NCBI RefSeq assembly: GCF_001644605.1
Contig: NZ_CP011388.1
Span: 3,004,501 to 3,068,500, forward strand
DNA: 64,000 nt
Reading direction: 5' to 3'
Source of the DNA: Paenibacillus swuensis
GTDB taxonomy: Bacteria; Bacillota; Bacilli; Paenibacillales; DY6
The notes beneath the pieces are model-generated. The model saw only the letters and a list, made by a program, of their open reading frames with translations. It was not told the origin of the DNA and ran no database searches. Both the position numbers and the translations under genes were made by a program. Positions 45,401 through 53,125 of the stretch are shown here, piece by piece. Numbering within the stretch: position 1 is the stretch's first letter; each line of letters opens with the position of its first letter.

Positions 45401-47073
45401 AGATTACCGCAGGCTCCGGACGTATCATCTATGCCGATCCGGTCCGGATTTCTGTGAAGAATCGGATTGAACCCGGCGCGCCGGTTCCGATTATTGACAG
45501 CTCCCCGGTGGATGGTTATATCTCCTACGTGGACGGAACGAATAATCCGACGAATACAGGCAGATTAAACGGCTATTTACGTTTAAAGCCTGACGGTACG
45601 TTCGCAGGGGCGGACGGCGCTGTGGTGAAAGCGGAGAATACGCTTGTTTACGAAGCGAACAAGACCTACAAAGTGCGGACTCAGCTGAATCTCGGAACGA
45701 AGAAATACAGCCTCTGGGTAACGCCAACCGGCGGACAGGAAGTACAGATTGCCAATAATTACACCATGAATACTTCTGGCTGGGGCATCAATTATGTACG
45801 CCGCATGGTGAATAAGTCGAATGCGGACGGCGAATTCAAGGTTGAGAATCATAAGATCTGGTCGGACGGGGCACCGAATCCGGTTACAACGCCAATCTTG
45901 TACAGCTCCGGGTCTTGGGGAGCAGGGCTAGCGACAACCGACTTGGTATCCACAAACTATACTTACATCGGCAACGTATATACGTCCTATAATCTGACAC
46001 CTCGTCCCGTGGAGAAAAGTAATAGTGTGCTGTATGACTTGGGCGTTGTGAGACAGATGAACGGTATCGGTGTGGTATGGAAGAACGGTGCATCGGCCTC
46101 CAATCCGTTTACAGTGGAAGTATCGACGGACGGAGTGAATTGGACTCCAGTATTTAAAGGCAAGAACAGCGGGAAGACGACGAATGAAGAAGTGTACCAC
46201 TTCAGCAACGTGTCCGCATCCAAGGTACGTGTGTTAAACGCACAAGGTGTGCTTTCCGCGGTCATGTACGGCTATGAACCTACGTTGGATGCGCGTTTGC
46301 AGGAAATAAGAGTGGACGGGGTGAGCATGAAAGGCTTCTCCCCGGAGAACACAACGTATCATGTCGGCGTATCTCCCCATGTTACTGCAATGCCTACGGT
46401 CACTGGCGTTACTTATGCCGTCTATGGCAAAGCTGCCGCAACTGTCAATGCAGGCGCAGCGGTTCCGGGAGAGTTGAACATTCGAGTTGTCACGGACGGC
46501 GGTGTGAAACGTACCTACACGTTACATGTAAGTTCAACATGGAGTCCCGGTTCCAAGATCGAGGCCAGCGACGTTACTTCCGACAGTGTCAAGCTTCAAT
46601 GGCCGGTCCCTGTCGGCAGCGCACCGGTCGCAGCCTATCGATTGTATCAGAATGATGCTTTACTCACGACGGTGACAGGCAACGTATATGAATTGAAGGG
46701 ATTACAAGCAGCGACAACACATCAGTTCCGCATTGAAGCTATGGATGTTCACGGGAATGCGCACGGATTTCTGATCGGCGAAGCTGCAACGTTGAAGGGT
46801 GTGCCTTATTGGCAGCAAGGTAGCGCGCTAACAATTGTGTCTCCCGCCAAAAAAACCGCTGTGCTTCAATGGCCTCAGGCCGCGAGTGTAAAGCCGATTG
46901 CCGGGTATCTGATTTACCGAGACAATCAGGTGATCGCCAAAGTGCCGGGACATGTTCAACGATGGGAAACTAAATCGTTGGATACAGGGAAATCCTATAA
47001 ATTTGGGATTGTTGCTGTGGACCACAGCGGCGGCATGAGTGAACCGTTAATCGGGAACATCACGATAAAATGA
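42460..47073 (+). CDS. Large secreted tandem beta-helix enzyme with F5/8-like and FN3 modules
   Basis: 1537-residue secreted protein. Signal peptide to about residue 30 (RVFA/EN). Two right-handed beta-helix (pectate lyase 3) domains begin at about 45 (AATAAIQKAI, IYFPNGTYKVSDTL) and about 390 (DNTAAIQAAMN, IYFPNTS); two such helices in one chain is the GH55 layout. Then a beta-sandwich, an Ig-like segment (about 925-1005), a polymer-binding-like segment, an F5/8-type-C-like module (about 1155-1280) and two fibronectin III modules at the end. GTG 42460 follows GGGGGG at good spacing. A polysaccharide-cleaving role is likely, but whether lyase or hydrolase is not certain. Confidence 0.8.
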   Translation: MIVVKSYRISLVLCALLVISLLSLAQRVFAENIQYPADAGVIDVTKAPYLADPTGAVDATAAIQKAITDARGNLRARTIYFPNGTYKVSDTLIMGTDKDAHRGMILQGQSRNGAVIKLINNAPGYGNSAQPKVLINSSRSKDNWANSNFNLSVMNMTLDVGAGNPGAVGLVYIASNEGTVRDVLIQSSDPAGAGYIGFDESLEKIPGPAFIKRLEVRGFDYGIKTASQQYSTTMEDVTLKQQHIAGIYNASHTLNIRKLNSINSVPAIVQAEDSLAQLPDGQYAMEGPGMISLIDSQLTGGSSAVPAVDIRSGHLFARQVLTSGYKSVIKDHGVEVAATGNVDEYVTGGIVHATSFQKNSLNLEIKETPEPAWPDPATWVSVRTYGAKADSLTDNTAAIQAAMNSGAETIYFPNTSADEASARYNVSDTITIPAKVKRIVGMFSILTPTGTLKTTVGKPMFKLEDGPHEIVLIEGLRTTVNNVHSYFIENKRNKTLVMRDMAIRAGYAYRNSGTGDLYLENFHTLANFNPPIANPEPGLIFKNQNVWARQFNPEVSSPEVINEGSRLWILGMKTEYETTLIETRDSGKTELIGCLSATVKSTGKAPAFITTDSEFSAAGCSETRNTASNGVFEWIAQENRNGVTRNVYANDVPFHRAAQDPSARAFAIPLYTAYGPMDILKEIKVDGIPVTFNGESHLTVTLPSGTTNVPTVVGIAADPAAQVHVYPAASVPGLTLISVQGTGADATLRWYQVKFVTKDDVFATWIDEADNDDQVYSKSANMVNTPVDSRRVYGDLFRWVSDGKQAGNANLVYRAPKGTIERVQVETYELISSAAASGLRMSVAKDGTSYQPLAVQRRVLSVTEGMSRVLYTATAPSVTESTYLGLNWYAEQTEGMPRMQIGRVSFDYDVDAVVLSPAANQVYLDPAHVDFSIYTSDSSGIKNIEIYAGSTLLGEATNAGDSVYNFRWSQPPGGDYSLQVKITAGSGRIIYADPVRISVKNRIEPGAPVPIIDSSPVDGYISYVDGTNNPTNTGRLNGYLRLKPDGTFAGADGAVVKAENTLVYEANKTYKVRTQLNLGTKKYSLWVTPTGGQEVQIANNYTMNTSGWGINYVRRMVNKSNADGEFKVENHKIWSDGAPNPVTTPILYSSGSWGAGLATTDLVSTNYTYIGNVYTSYNLTPRPVEKSNSVLYDLGVVRQMNGIGVVWKNGASASNPFTVEVSTDGVNWTPVFKGKNSGKTTNEEVYHFSNVSASKVRVLNAQGVLSAVMYGYEPTLDARLQEIRVDGVSMKGFSPENTTYHVGVSPHVTAMPTVTGVTYAVYGKAAATVNAGAAVPGELNIRVVTDGGVKRTYTLHVSSTWSPGSKIEASDVTSDSVKLQWPVPVGSAPVAAYRLYQNDALLTTVTGNVYELKGLQAATTHQFRIEAMDVHGNAHGFLIGEAATLKGVPYWQQGSALTIVSPAKKTAVLQWPQAASVKPIAGYLIYRDNQVIAKVPGHVQRWETKSLDTGKSYKFGIVAVDHSGGMSEPLIGNITIK

Positions 47074-47145
47074 AGAAAACAAAGGAGGAATGAAGAGAAT
47101 AGAAGGGTTCCGCTGACTGTAAAGGTTGGCGGTTCCTTTTTCATA

Positions 47146-47164
47146 TATAATGTAAACGGTTACA
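47146..47164. promoter_or_regulatory. -10 box overlapped by CcpA cre site
   Basis: TATAAT at 47146-47151 shares its last base with TGTAAACGGTTACA (47151-47164), a perfect palindrome and full cre match. CcpA bound here would block initiation. The start codon is 36 nt downstream. Confidence 0.75.
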
Positions 47165-47199
47165 GCTTGTCTATTCCAGTTAAGAGAGGAAGTTGATTT

Positions 47200-49614
47200 A
47201 TGGTGCTTATCAGGAGATGGTTGGTTTGCGGAGTGCTGGTTTTGGCGCAGGGATTCGGATTCGGTTTGTCGGCTTCGGCGGAGAATATTGTATTTCCCGG
47301 TTCGTCTGGCGCGAATGCCAGATCGGGCATCATTAACGTCGTTCAAGACCACGGCGCCGATCCTACGGGAGCCACGAATGCCGCGGGGGCTATTCAGAAT
47401 GCAATCAACGCGGCGAGGGGGAAATATAACGTGCGGACAGTGTATTTCCCCAATGGGCAATATCGAATTGATACCCCGTTGGTCATGGCGACCGATGAAG
47501 CGAACCACAGGGGGATGATTCTGCAGGGTCAAAGCAGAGACGGCGTCCGCCTGTTCGTGGATTCCACGAAAACGAATAAATTCAAAACCTCCGGTACATC
47601 CGTTCCTACGGCGGTGATCTCGACTCATAGCGGGATAGCGTGGACGAACAATGCGTTCAACACAAGTATCCAAAATTTAAAAATCGATATCGGCGCGGGC
47701 AATGATAAAGCGGCAGGCATATCTTATATCGCCAGCAATCAAGGCTGCGTCTGTGATGTGAAGATTATGAATGCCGCCCAAACAGGGACAGGTGTGGATT
47801 TGGCTACACAGACAATTCCGGGCCCGTCTTTGATCCGCAATGTGGAAATTCAAGGCTTCAGTGTCGGGGTGAAGACGTCCCATCAACAATATACGACTAC
47901 CATGGAGAACATCACCCTGTCGGGGCAAGGCTCGGCAGGGATTCTTAACGATGCGCACGTAGTTACCGTCCGTAACTTGACGAGCACGAACACGGTTTCG
48001 GCGGTCAAGCAAGTGCCCGGCGGGTCAAGCGCGGGTATGCTGACGTTGGTGAAAGCGACACTCAGCGGCGGAGCTTCAGGCAACTATGCCGTGGATGTGC
48101 AAGACGGCTTCGTATTCGCCAGGGACGTCAGTGCTACAGGCTATGCGGGAGCCTTGCGGGACATGACGAAGGCACCAGTGGCTGCCGTCGCCAGTCCGTT
48201 GTCGGAATACGTCTCCAACAACGCCTATTCCTTATTTGAATCCACCAAAGTTTCGTTGGAGCTTGAAGCTAAGGAAACACCGGCGTTACCTTCGGCAGGC
48301 GACGATAGTTCCACAACGGAGGACGACCCGTCCAACTGGGCCGATGTGACCGATCCGAGCACATGGACTTATAATCCGAACGGCGCAGCCGGGGCCGTCC
48401 AAGGAGACGCGCTGGATGATACGGCCGCGATTCAGGCAGCGATGCTGTCCGGAAAGTCCACGGTATATTTTACGAACAAAGGGACGTCAGATGTAGGGTC
48501 CCGGTATAGAATAAGCGACACGATCACGGTTGGCCCATATGTGAAGCGAATAATCGGAATGTATGCGCAGATTGACCCTATCGGTACGGTGAAGACGTCC
48601 TTGCCTTCCAAGCCGCTGTTCGACTTTGTGAATGCTTCAGGATCACCGAGTACGATTTTAGTTGAAGGTTTGCGTGTAGGGACGGCGGGCGGCCGCCAAT
48701 ACTTTGCACGCCAATCTTCATCGAAGACGCTAATCTTCAAGCACATTTCGGTTCGCAACGGCTATGGTTATCGCAATACCGGGGGAGACGGCAGCGTGCT
48801 GGGTACAGGCAATGTATATATGGAAGATTTCCACGTGCTGCCTAATCAGACGCCGGATTCACCGGCACAACCGGCGTTTATCTTCAAGAATCAACGCGCC
48901 TGGGCAAGGCAGTTGAATCCCGAGCAAGGCAACCCTAATATTATGAACGACGGGGCGCGGCTATGGATACTGGGTTTAAAATCAGAGTGGCCGACAACCC
49001 TGGTGCAATCGGTAAACGGCGGCGCGACGGAAGTGCTTGGTTGTCAGAGCACGCCGGTTCATGATGCGGGAAGTGTTCCGTTCTTCATTGATCATACGTC
49101 AAGCACTTCCTATGCGGGATGCGCTGAATCGCGGAGCGTATCCGACAATGGCGGCACCGTTACCTCGCAGGGAGCCTTCTCAACCATCGTAAGCGAAACG
49201 AAGGGGGGCACCACCTCATTTCTAACGTCCGCCGCGCTGCAATCCGGGGGATCCTGGCGGAAAGCGGAGCAGAATGGGACGTCTGCCATCGTGAAGTCAT
49301 TCGTCTTGCCGCTTTATGTCGGCTATTCGGTACCGGCGCAACCTACCAATCTCGCTTCTTCCGCGGGTGCGACAGGTGTCGTTAACCTTACTTGGAGCGA
49401 CAATACGATGTCCGAGCGAAGCTACGTCGTTGAGCGTTCGTTAAGCGATACTTCCGGGTGGGTCGTCATCTATAACTCCAACGGGATTCCGGACATCGAT
49501 GCGTACAGCAATACAGGTCTTCCTTCAGGCACAAGGTATTATTACCGGGTTAAGGCCACGAATAACCTCGGCAGTTCCTATTACAGCAATACGGTGAGCA
49601 GGGTGGTACCATAA
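47200..49614 (+). CDS. Secreted tandem beta-helix enzyme with FN3 module (paralogue)
   Basis: 804-residue secreted paralogue of the first 700 residues of the 42460 product. Signal peptide to about residue 27 (SASA/EN); first helix domain with VVQDHGADPTGATNAAGAIQNAI and YFPNGQYRIDTPLV; second with DDTAAIQAAMLSGKSTVYF; both share GMILQGQSR and the RLWILGLKSEWPTTLV region with the upstream protein. One fibronectin III module ends the chain instead of the long multi-module tail. The shared layout and cre control point to the same polymer. ATG 47200 follows AAGAGAGGAAG. Confidence 0.85.
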   Translation: MVLIRRWLVCGVLVLAQGFGFGLSASAENIVFPGSSGANARSGIINVVQDHGADPTGATNAAGAIQNAINAARGKYNVRTVYFPNGQYRIDTPLVMATDEANHRGMILQGQSRDGVRLFVDSTKTNKFKTSGTSVPTAVISTHSGIAWTNNAFNTSIQNLKIDIGAGNDKAAGISYIASNQGCVCDVKIMNAAQTGTGVDLATQTIPGPSLIRNVEIQGFSVGVKTSHQQYTTTMENITLSGQGSAGILNDAHVVTVRNLTSTNTVSAVKQVPGGSSAGMLTLVKATLSGGASGNYAVDVQDGFVFARDVSATGYAGALRDMTKAPVAAVASPLSEYVSNNAYSLFESTKVSLELEAKETPALPSAGDDSSTTEDDPSNWADVTDPSTWTYNPNGAAGAVQGDALDDTAAIQAAMLSGKSTVYFTNKGTSDVGSRYRISDTITVGPYVKRIIGMYAQIDPIGTVKTSLPSKPLFDFVNASGSPSTILVEGLRVGTAGGRQYFARQSSSKTLIFKHISVRNGYGYRNTGGDGSVLGTGNVYMEDFHVLPNQTPDSPAQPAFIFKNQRAWARQLNPEQGNPNIMNDGARLWILGLKSEWPTTLVQSVNGGATEVLGCQSTPVHDAGSVPFFIDHTSSTSYAGCAESRSVSDNGGTVTSQGAFSTIVSETKGGTTSFLTSAALQSGGSWRKAEQNGTSAIVKSFVLPLYVGYSVPAQPTNLASSAGATGVVNLTWSDNTMSERSYVVERSLSDTSGWVVIYNSNGIPDIDAYSNTGLPSGTRYYYRVKATNNLGSSYYSNTVSRVVP

Positions 49615-49630
49615 TGGGTTAACTCAATTG

Positions 49631-49668
49631 AAGCCGATCCCGATGTAACATGGGTCGGCTTTATTTTT
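49631..49668 (+). terminator. Rho-independent terminator
   Basis: AAGCCGATCC (49631-49640) pairs with GGGTCGGCTT (49652-49661; one mismatch), followed by TATTTTT. Confidence 0.85.
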
Positions 49669-49713
49669 CGTGAAAGGGTCTACTTATTCTTATTAAAATG
49701 TATTATAGTATAT

Positions 49714-49726
49714 ATTGTCAGACAAT
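49714..49726. promoter_or_regulatory. GntR/FCD operator, site 1
   Basis: ATTGTCAGACAAT, a perfect odd palindrome 26 nt before the aldolase start and just downstream of the -10-like TATAGT (49704-49709). The same core occurs at 52193 and 52928. TNGTCNGACNA is the usual operator type for FadR-subfamily GntR regulators, two of which are encoded here. Confidence 0.75.
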
Positions 49727-49752
49727 CGTATAGGAGAGAGGATGGTTGGAAT

Positions 49753-50676
49753 TTGATAAGCGGAAACAATGCTCGTAAAATTCAAGGCGTTATGCCAGCT
49801 TTAATCACACCGCTTCATGCGGATCAATCGGTGAACGTAAACACCCTCAGAAAGCAGGTCAACCGATTCCTGGATTCAGGTGTCCACGGTCTGTATGTGC
49901 TGGGAACAACCGGTGAATTTTATGCCCTCTGTACGAATGACAAACTTCTCATTGCTCAGACGGTAATTAATGAGGCCAACGGACGATTACCTGTTCATGT
50001 GGGGGTTGGGGGCAACTCTACAGAGGACGTAATCCGAATGTCGCGCAATATGGCAGATCTCGGCGCGGATGTATTGAGTGTCATTACACCCTACTTCATG
50101 AAGTTTACTCAGGCTGAGCTGCTGAACCACTACGAACGCATTGCGGAGGGGAGTTCATTGCCCATTCTGCTCTATAACATCCCTTTGTTCACTCAAAATA
50201 TACTCGAACCAGATACGGTAAAGACATTATCTTCTCATTCCAATATCATTGGGATTAAAGATACAAGCGGTAATATGGATCTGACGACATCTTATATCAA
50301 TTATGCCGGTCCTGAATTCTCTGTCCTCGGGGGTACGGATTCGCAATGGTTAGACGTGTTGAAGGCGGGCGGTGACGGAGCCATATCTGCACTCACCAAT
50401 CTTGTTCCGACCTTATTCGTTGAGATCTACAGAAGCTATATGAGCGGTGAAAGGGAGAAAGCCGAACATCTTCAGCAACTCATACAACCCCTTCACGAAG
50501 CAACAGGTAAAGCAACCATTCCTGCCGCATTAAAGTACTTGATGCATTCCGCTGGTTTCGAAGTGGGTGAACCCAAACTGCCGGCATTGCCTGTAGACAA
50601 TGAACTTGCTCAAGCCTTAACCATAGTAGTTGAAGATTACCGTGATTATCTATACATATACCATAACAAAGGTTGA
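49753..50676 (+). CDS. DapA-family aldolase/dehydratase
   Basis: 307-residue TIM-barrel class I lyase of the dihydrodipicolinate synthase/N-acetylneuraminate lyase family. Schiff-base K169 (IIGIKDTSGN), Tyr in LLYNIPLF, and the carboxylate-binding loop GTTGEFYAL (about 51-59). Such enzymes in sugar loci often act on 2-keto-3-deoxy acids. It is the first gene of a unit with the GntR regulator (6 nt later) and SDR enzyme, so a catabolic rather than lysine-biosynthetic role is likely. TTG 49753 is the best in-frame start after AGGAGAGAGG. Confidence 0.9.
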   Translation: MISGNNARKIQGVMPALITPLHADQSVNVNTLRKQVNRFLDSGVHGLYVLGTTGEFYALCTNDKLLIAQTVINEANGRLPVHVGVGGNSTEDVIRMSRNMADLGADVLSVITPYFMKFTQAELLNHYERIAEGSSLPILLYNIPLFTQNILEPDTVKTLSSHSNIIGIKDTSGNMDLTTSYINYAGPEFSVLGGTDSQWLDVLKAGGDGAISALTNLVPTLFVEIYRSYMSGEREKAEHLQQLIQPLHEATGKATIPAALKYLMHSAGFEVGEPKLPALPVDNELAQALTIVVEDYRDYLYIYHNKG

Positions 50677-50681
50677 TGAAC

Positions 50682-51365
50682 ATGTTAAAACAAATCAAGC
50701 CTCTAGGGGCAGTTGAAGCCGTAACGAAGCAAATTATGGACTTAATAAAATCGGGATACTTTAAGCCCCATGAGAAGCTTCCGGGTGAAATGGAATTAAT
50801 GGAAATGATGAATGTGGGGCGCTCCACGATCCGAGAGGCGAAGCGGATCCTCTCAAGTATGAATCTAATTGAAAGCCGCGCAGGTAAAGGATGTATAGTG
50901 AAAGAAGTTTCTGTTGACTCCATATTTAATGAAGATATGCTGGAAATGCTTATTCGGGATGAAGAAGAGATGCTTCACGAATCACGTATTCTAATTGAAA
51001 GCCAGATTGCGATGCTTGCTCTCCAGCGCGCGACAGAGGCGGATTTGGCAAAGATGCAGCAATGCGTAGAGCTTCTTAAACGAGCAATTACCATAGGCGG
51101 AGATGTTTATGAACCCGGGACCGCGTTTCACAAAGCGTTAAGTGAAGCCTCGTATAATCGGGTCATGATTAAGATTCATGATTTGTTATCCAGTACGCTC
51201 GTCAAACTTCAGAAGCCTGGATACGAACAGAAATACGACCCCGACAAGGAGATTCAAGTGCATCAGGATCTTGTGGACGCTCTGAAAGCCAGAAATAAAG
51301 AAATGCTCATGGAAGCGCTGGACCGTCACTTTGAATATGTGAGAGAAATATCGGAGAAGCGCTAA
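50682..51365 (+). CDS. GntR-family regulator, FCD (FadR) subfamily, copy 1
   Basis: 227-residue repressor-type regulator. N-terminal winged helix (about 8-72, with VGRSTIREAKRIL as recognition region) and an all-helical FCD ligand domain (about 90-225) that in this subfamily binds sugar acids or carboxylates, often with a metal. ATG 50682 has AAAGG upstream and matches the start of the paralogue at 52226; in-frame starts at 50673 and 50676 are too close to that site. Probably binds the ATTGTCWGACAAW sites. Confidence 0.92.
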   Translation: MLKQIKPLGAVEAVTKQIMDLIKSGYFKPHEKLPGEMELMEMMNVGRSTIREAKRILSSMNLIESRAGKGCIVKEVSVDSIFNEDMLEMLIRDEEEMLHESRILIESQIAMLALQRATEADLAKMQQCVELLKRAITIGGDVYEPGTAFHKALSEASYNRVMIKIHDLLSSTLVKLQKPGYEQKYDPDKEIQVHQDLVDALKARNKEMLMEALDRHFEYVREISEKR

Positions 51366-51392
51366 GCTGCCGGCTCATAGGAGGAATCTTAT

Positions 51393-52136
51393 ATGAAAGA
51401 AACAGCAATTGTCACAGGCGGAGCCGGGGGGATTGGACGCGCGATTGTGCGGGGGCTGCTCGCACGCAATATTAACACAGCTATTGTGGATGTTGATAAA
51501 TCCGGTGAAATGTTTGCGCTGGCGTGTTGTGAAGAGTTTGGAGCGGACTGTGCCCGGTTCTATAAGGTGGACATAGCCGACGTTCATCAAGTCACGGAAG
51601 TCGTGAAGAAACTGGAACAATCATGGGGTAACGTTACCTATCTGGTTAATAATGCGGTTTACTCTGTGTATGAGCCCTTTCTTGAAATTACACCTGCCAG
51701 TTGGGCCAAAGTAATGGATGTGGGGCTGACCGGTTCTTTCTATTTCGCGCAAGCCTTCTCCCGTGTGCTGGTGGAGGAAGGCAGAGAAGGCAGGATCGTG
51801 AATGTAGCTTCGATTAACAGCTTCGCGGTTGAACACGGAGTCGCGCATTATGCTTCAGTTAAAGGCGCTTTGGTACAATTGACGAAATCACTTGCATTGG
51901 AACTTGGCGCTCATGGCATCATTGTGAATGCTGTCGCACCAGGGATGACCGAGACGGATAAGAACAGGGAGATCTTTAATACGGAACCTTTTGTGACTCT
52001 AAAAAAACGAATCCCGCTCGGCAGGACTGGTACACCGGAGGAGATAACGAATGTAATTCTCTTCTTGCTGCTGACCGAGCACTATATGACAGGCCAAACC
52101 CTGTTAGCGGACGGCGGATTACTTTCCGGAATATAG
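51393..52136 (+). CDS. SDR-family oxidoreductase
   Basis: 247-residue short-chain dehydrogenase/reductase. NAD(P)-binding TGGAGGIGRA (8-17), acidic D33-type residue after beta-2 (IVDVDKS) favouring NAD, structural VNNA, catalytic Ser in VASINS and Y-x-x-x-K in HYASVKGAL. C-terminal TGQTLLADGG is typical. With the aldolase and GntR gene it may oxidise or reduce a sugar-acid intermediate. AGGAGG precedes its ATG; it is the last gene before the second GntR operator. Confidence 0.9.
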   Translation: MKETAIVTGGAGGIGRAIVRGLLARNINTAIVDVDKSGEMFALACCEEFGADCARFYKVDIADVHQVTEVVKKLEQSWGNVTYLVNNAVYSVYEPFLEITPASWAKVMDVGLTGSFYFAQAFSRVLVEEGREGRIVNVASINSFAVEHGVAHYASVKGALVQLTKSLALELGAHGIIVNAVAPGMTETDKNREIFNTEPFVTLKKRIPLGRTGTPEEITNVILFLLLTEHYMTGQTLLADGGLLSGI

Positions 52137-52192
52137 AAAAATTTATCTGTACAACGGGCAACCTGGTATGATATATTCTCTTCAAATATTTA

Positions 52193-52205
52193 ATTGTCTG
52201 ACAAT
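52193..52205. promoter_or_regulatory. GntR/FCD operator, site 2
   Basis: ATTGTCTGACAAT, 20 nt before the second GntR start, implying autoregulation. TATGAT at 52167-52172 with TTATCT 18 bp upstream may be the promoter. Confidence 0.75.
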
Positions 52206-52225
52206 ATATACTGGTGGAGGTAAAG

Positions 52226-52912
52226 ATGATTAAAGAAGTGAAGACGGTAGGAGCGGCGGACGCAGTCGTGAAACAGATCACGGATTTAATTAAGTCCGGA
52301 TATTACAAACCGAATGAAAAGCTCCCCAACGAGATGCGGTTTATGGAGATGATGAATGTCGGCAGGTCCACCGTACGCGAAGCCAAGCGAATGCTCGCAA
52401 GCATGAATCTGATAGACAGCCATCCGGGTCGCGGGGCATTCGTGAAAGAGGTTTCCGCAGTATCCATGATCAATTCAGATATGTTCGAGATGGTAATCAG
52501 CGAAGATGTCGACATGCTTCACGAAGCGCGTATTATCTTGGAAACCCAGATGGCATTGCTTGCCATGAAACGGGCCAAGGTTGAGCATATCGACAATATG
52601 CAACGCACTGTTGATCAACTAAGTCAGGCCATTCAGAACAATGCGGGAGTTTACGAAGCGGGCCGCGCCTTTCATATCTCTTTGAGTGAAGCTTCGCAAA
52701 ACACAGTTCTGATGAAAATGAATGATATGTTGAATGAACTGCTGATTAAAATCCAACAACCGGCATACGAACTAAACTATAACCCGGATTATGAGGTCGA
52801 GGTACACCAGAATATTGTCAATGCCATTCGGGAGAAGGATTATTTAAAGGTTATATTTGCAATGGAGCAACATTTCGATTATGTAGGAAAAATCGCTAAG
52901 AAACTAAAGTGA
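52226..52912 (+). CDS. GntR-family regulator, FCD (FadR) subfamily, copy 2
   Basis: 228-residue paralogue of the 50682 product along its whole length. The DNA-contact segment MNVGRSTVREAKR is almost identical, and the FCD domain is more divergent. This suggests the same operator but a different or shifted inducer. ATG 52226 follows GGTGGAGG. Its own operator lies immediately upstream. Confidence 0.92.
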   Translation: MIKEVKTVGAADAVVKQITDLIKSGYYKPNEKLPNEMRFMEMMNVGRSTVREAKRMLASMNLIDSHPGRGAFVKEVSAVSMINSDMFEMVISEDVDMLHEARIILETQMALLAMKRAKVEHIDNMQRTVDQLSQAIQNNAGVYEAGRAFHISLSEASQNTVLMKMNDMLNELLIKIQQPAYELNYNPDYEVEVHQNIVNAIREKDYLKVIFAMEQHFDYVGKIAKKLK

Positions 52913-52927
52913 TTTTTTTTAAACACT

Positions 52928-52940
52928 ATTGTCTGACAAA
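52928..52940. promoter_or_regulatory. GntR/FCD operator, site 3
   Basis: ATTGTCTGACAAA, 186 nt before the importer gene start. A second palindrome, AACATGACATGTT, lies at 52946-52958, and a hairpin (TGAGATTG 52984-52991 with CAATCTCA 53011-53018, then TTTTAT) lies further on. The long leader may hold an attenuator. Confidence 0.65.
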
Positions 52941-53125
52941 CATACAACATGACATGTTACATATGATGAATGCTTCTGTCCTATGAGATTGGGATCTTAT
53001 TATGTAGTAACAATCTCATTTTATCACTATAGACAGTGAGTTGAAGGCGGAGGAGAGATACGACAAGCTTGGTTTTTTCACTTCCGAAAAAGTCAGAAAA
53101 TTAAAAAAATAGGATGGTGGATCCC

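Noticed and set aside
47107-47135. Terminator between the two tandem beta-helix genes
   Set aside because: The GGTTCC words are direct rather than inverted repeats; only a four-base stem is possible.
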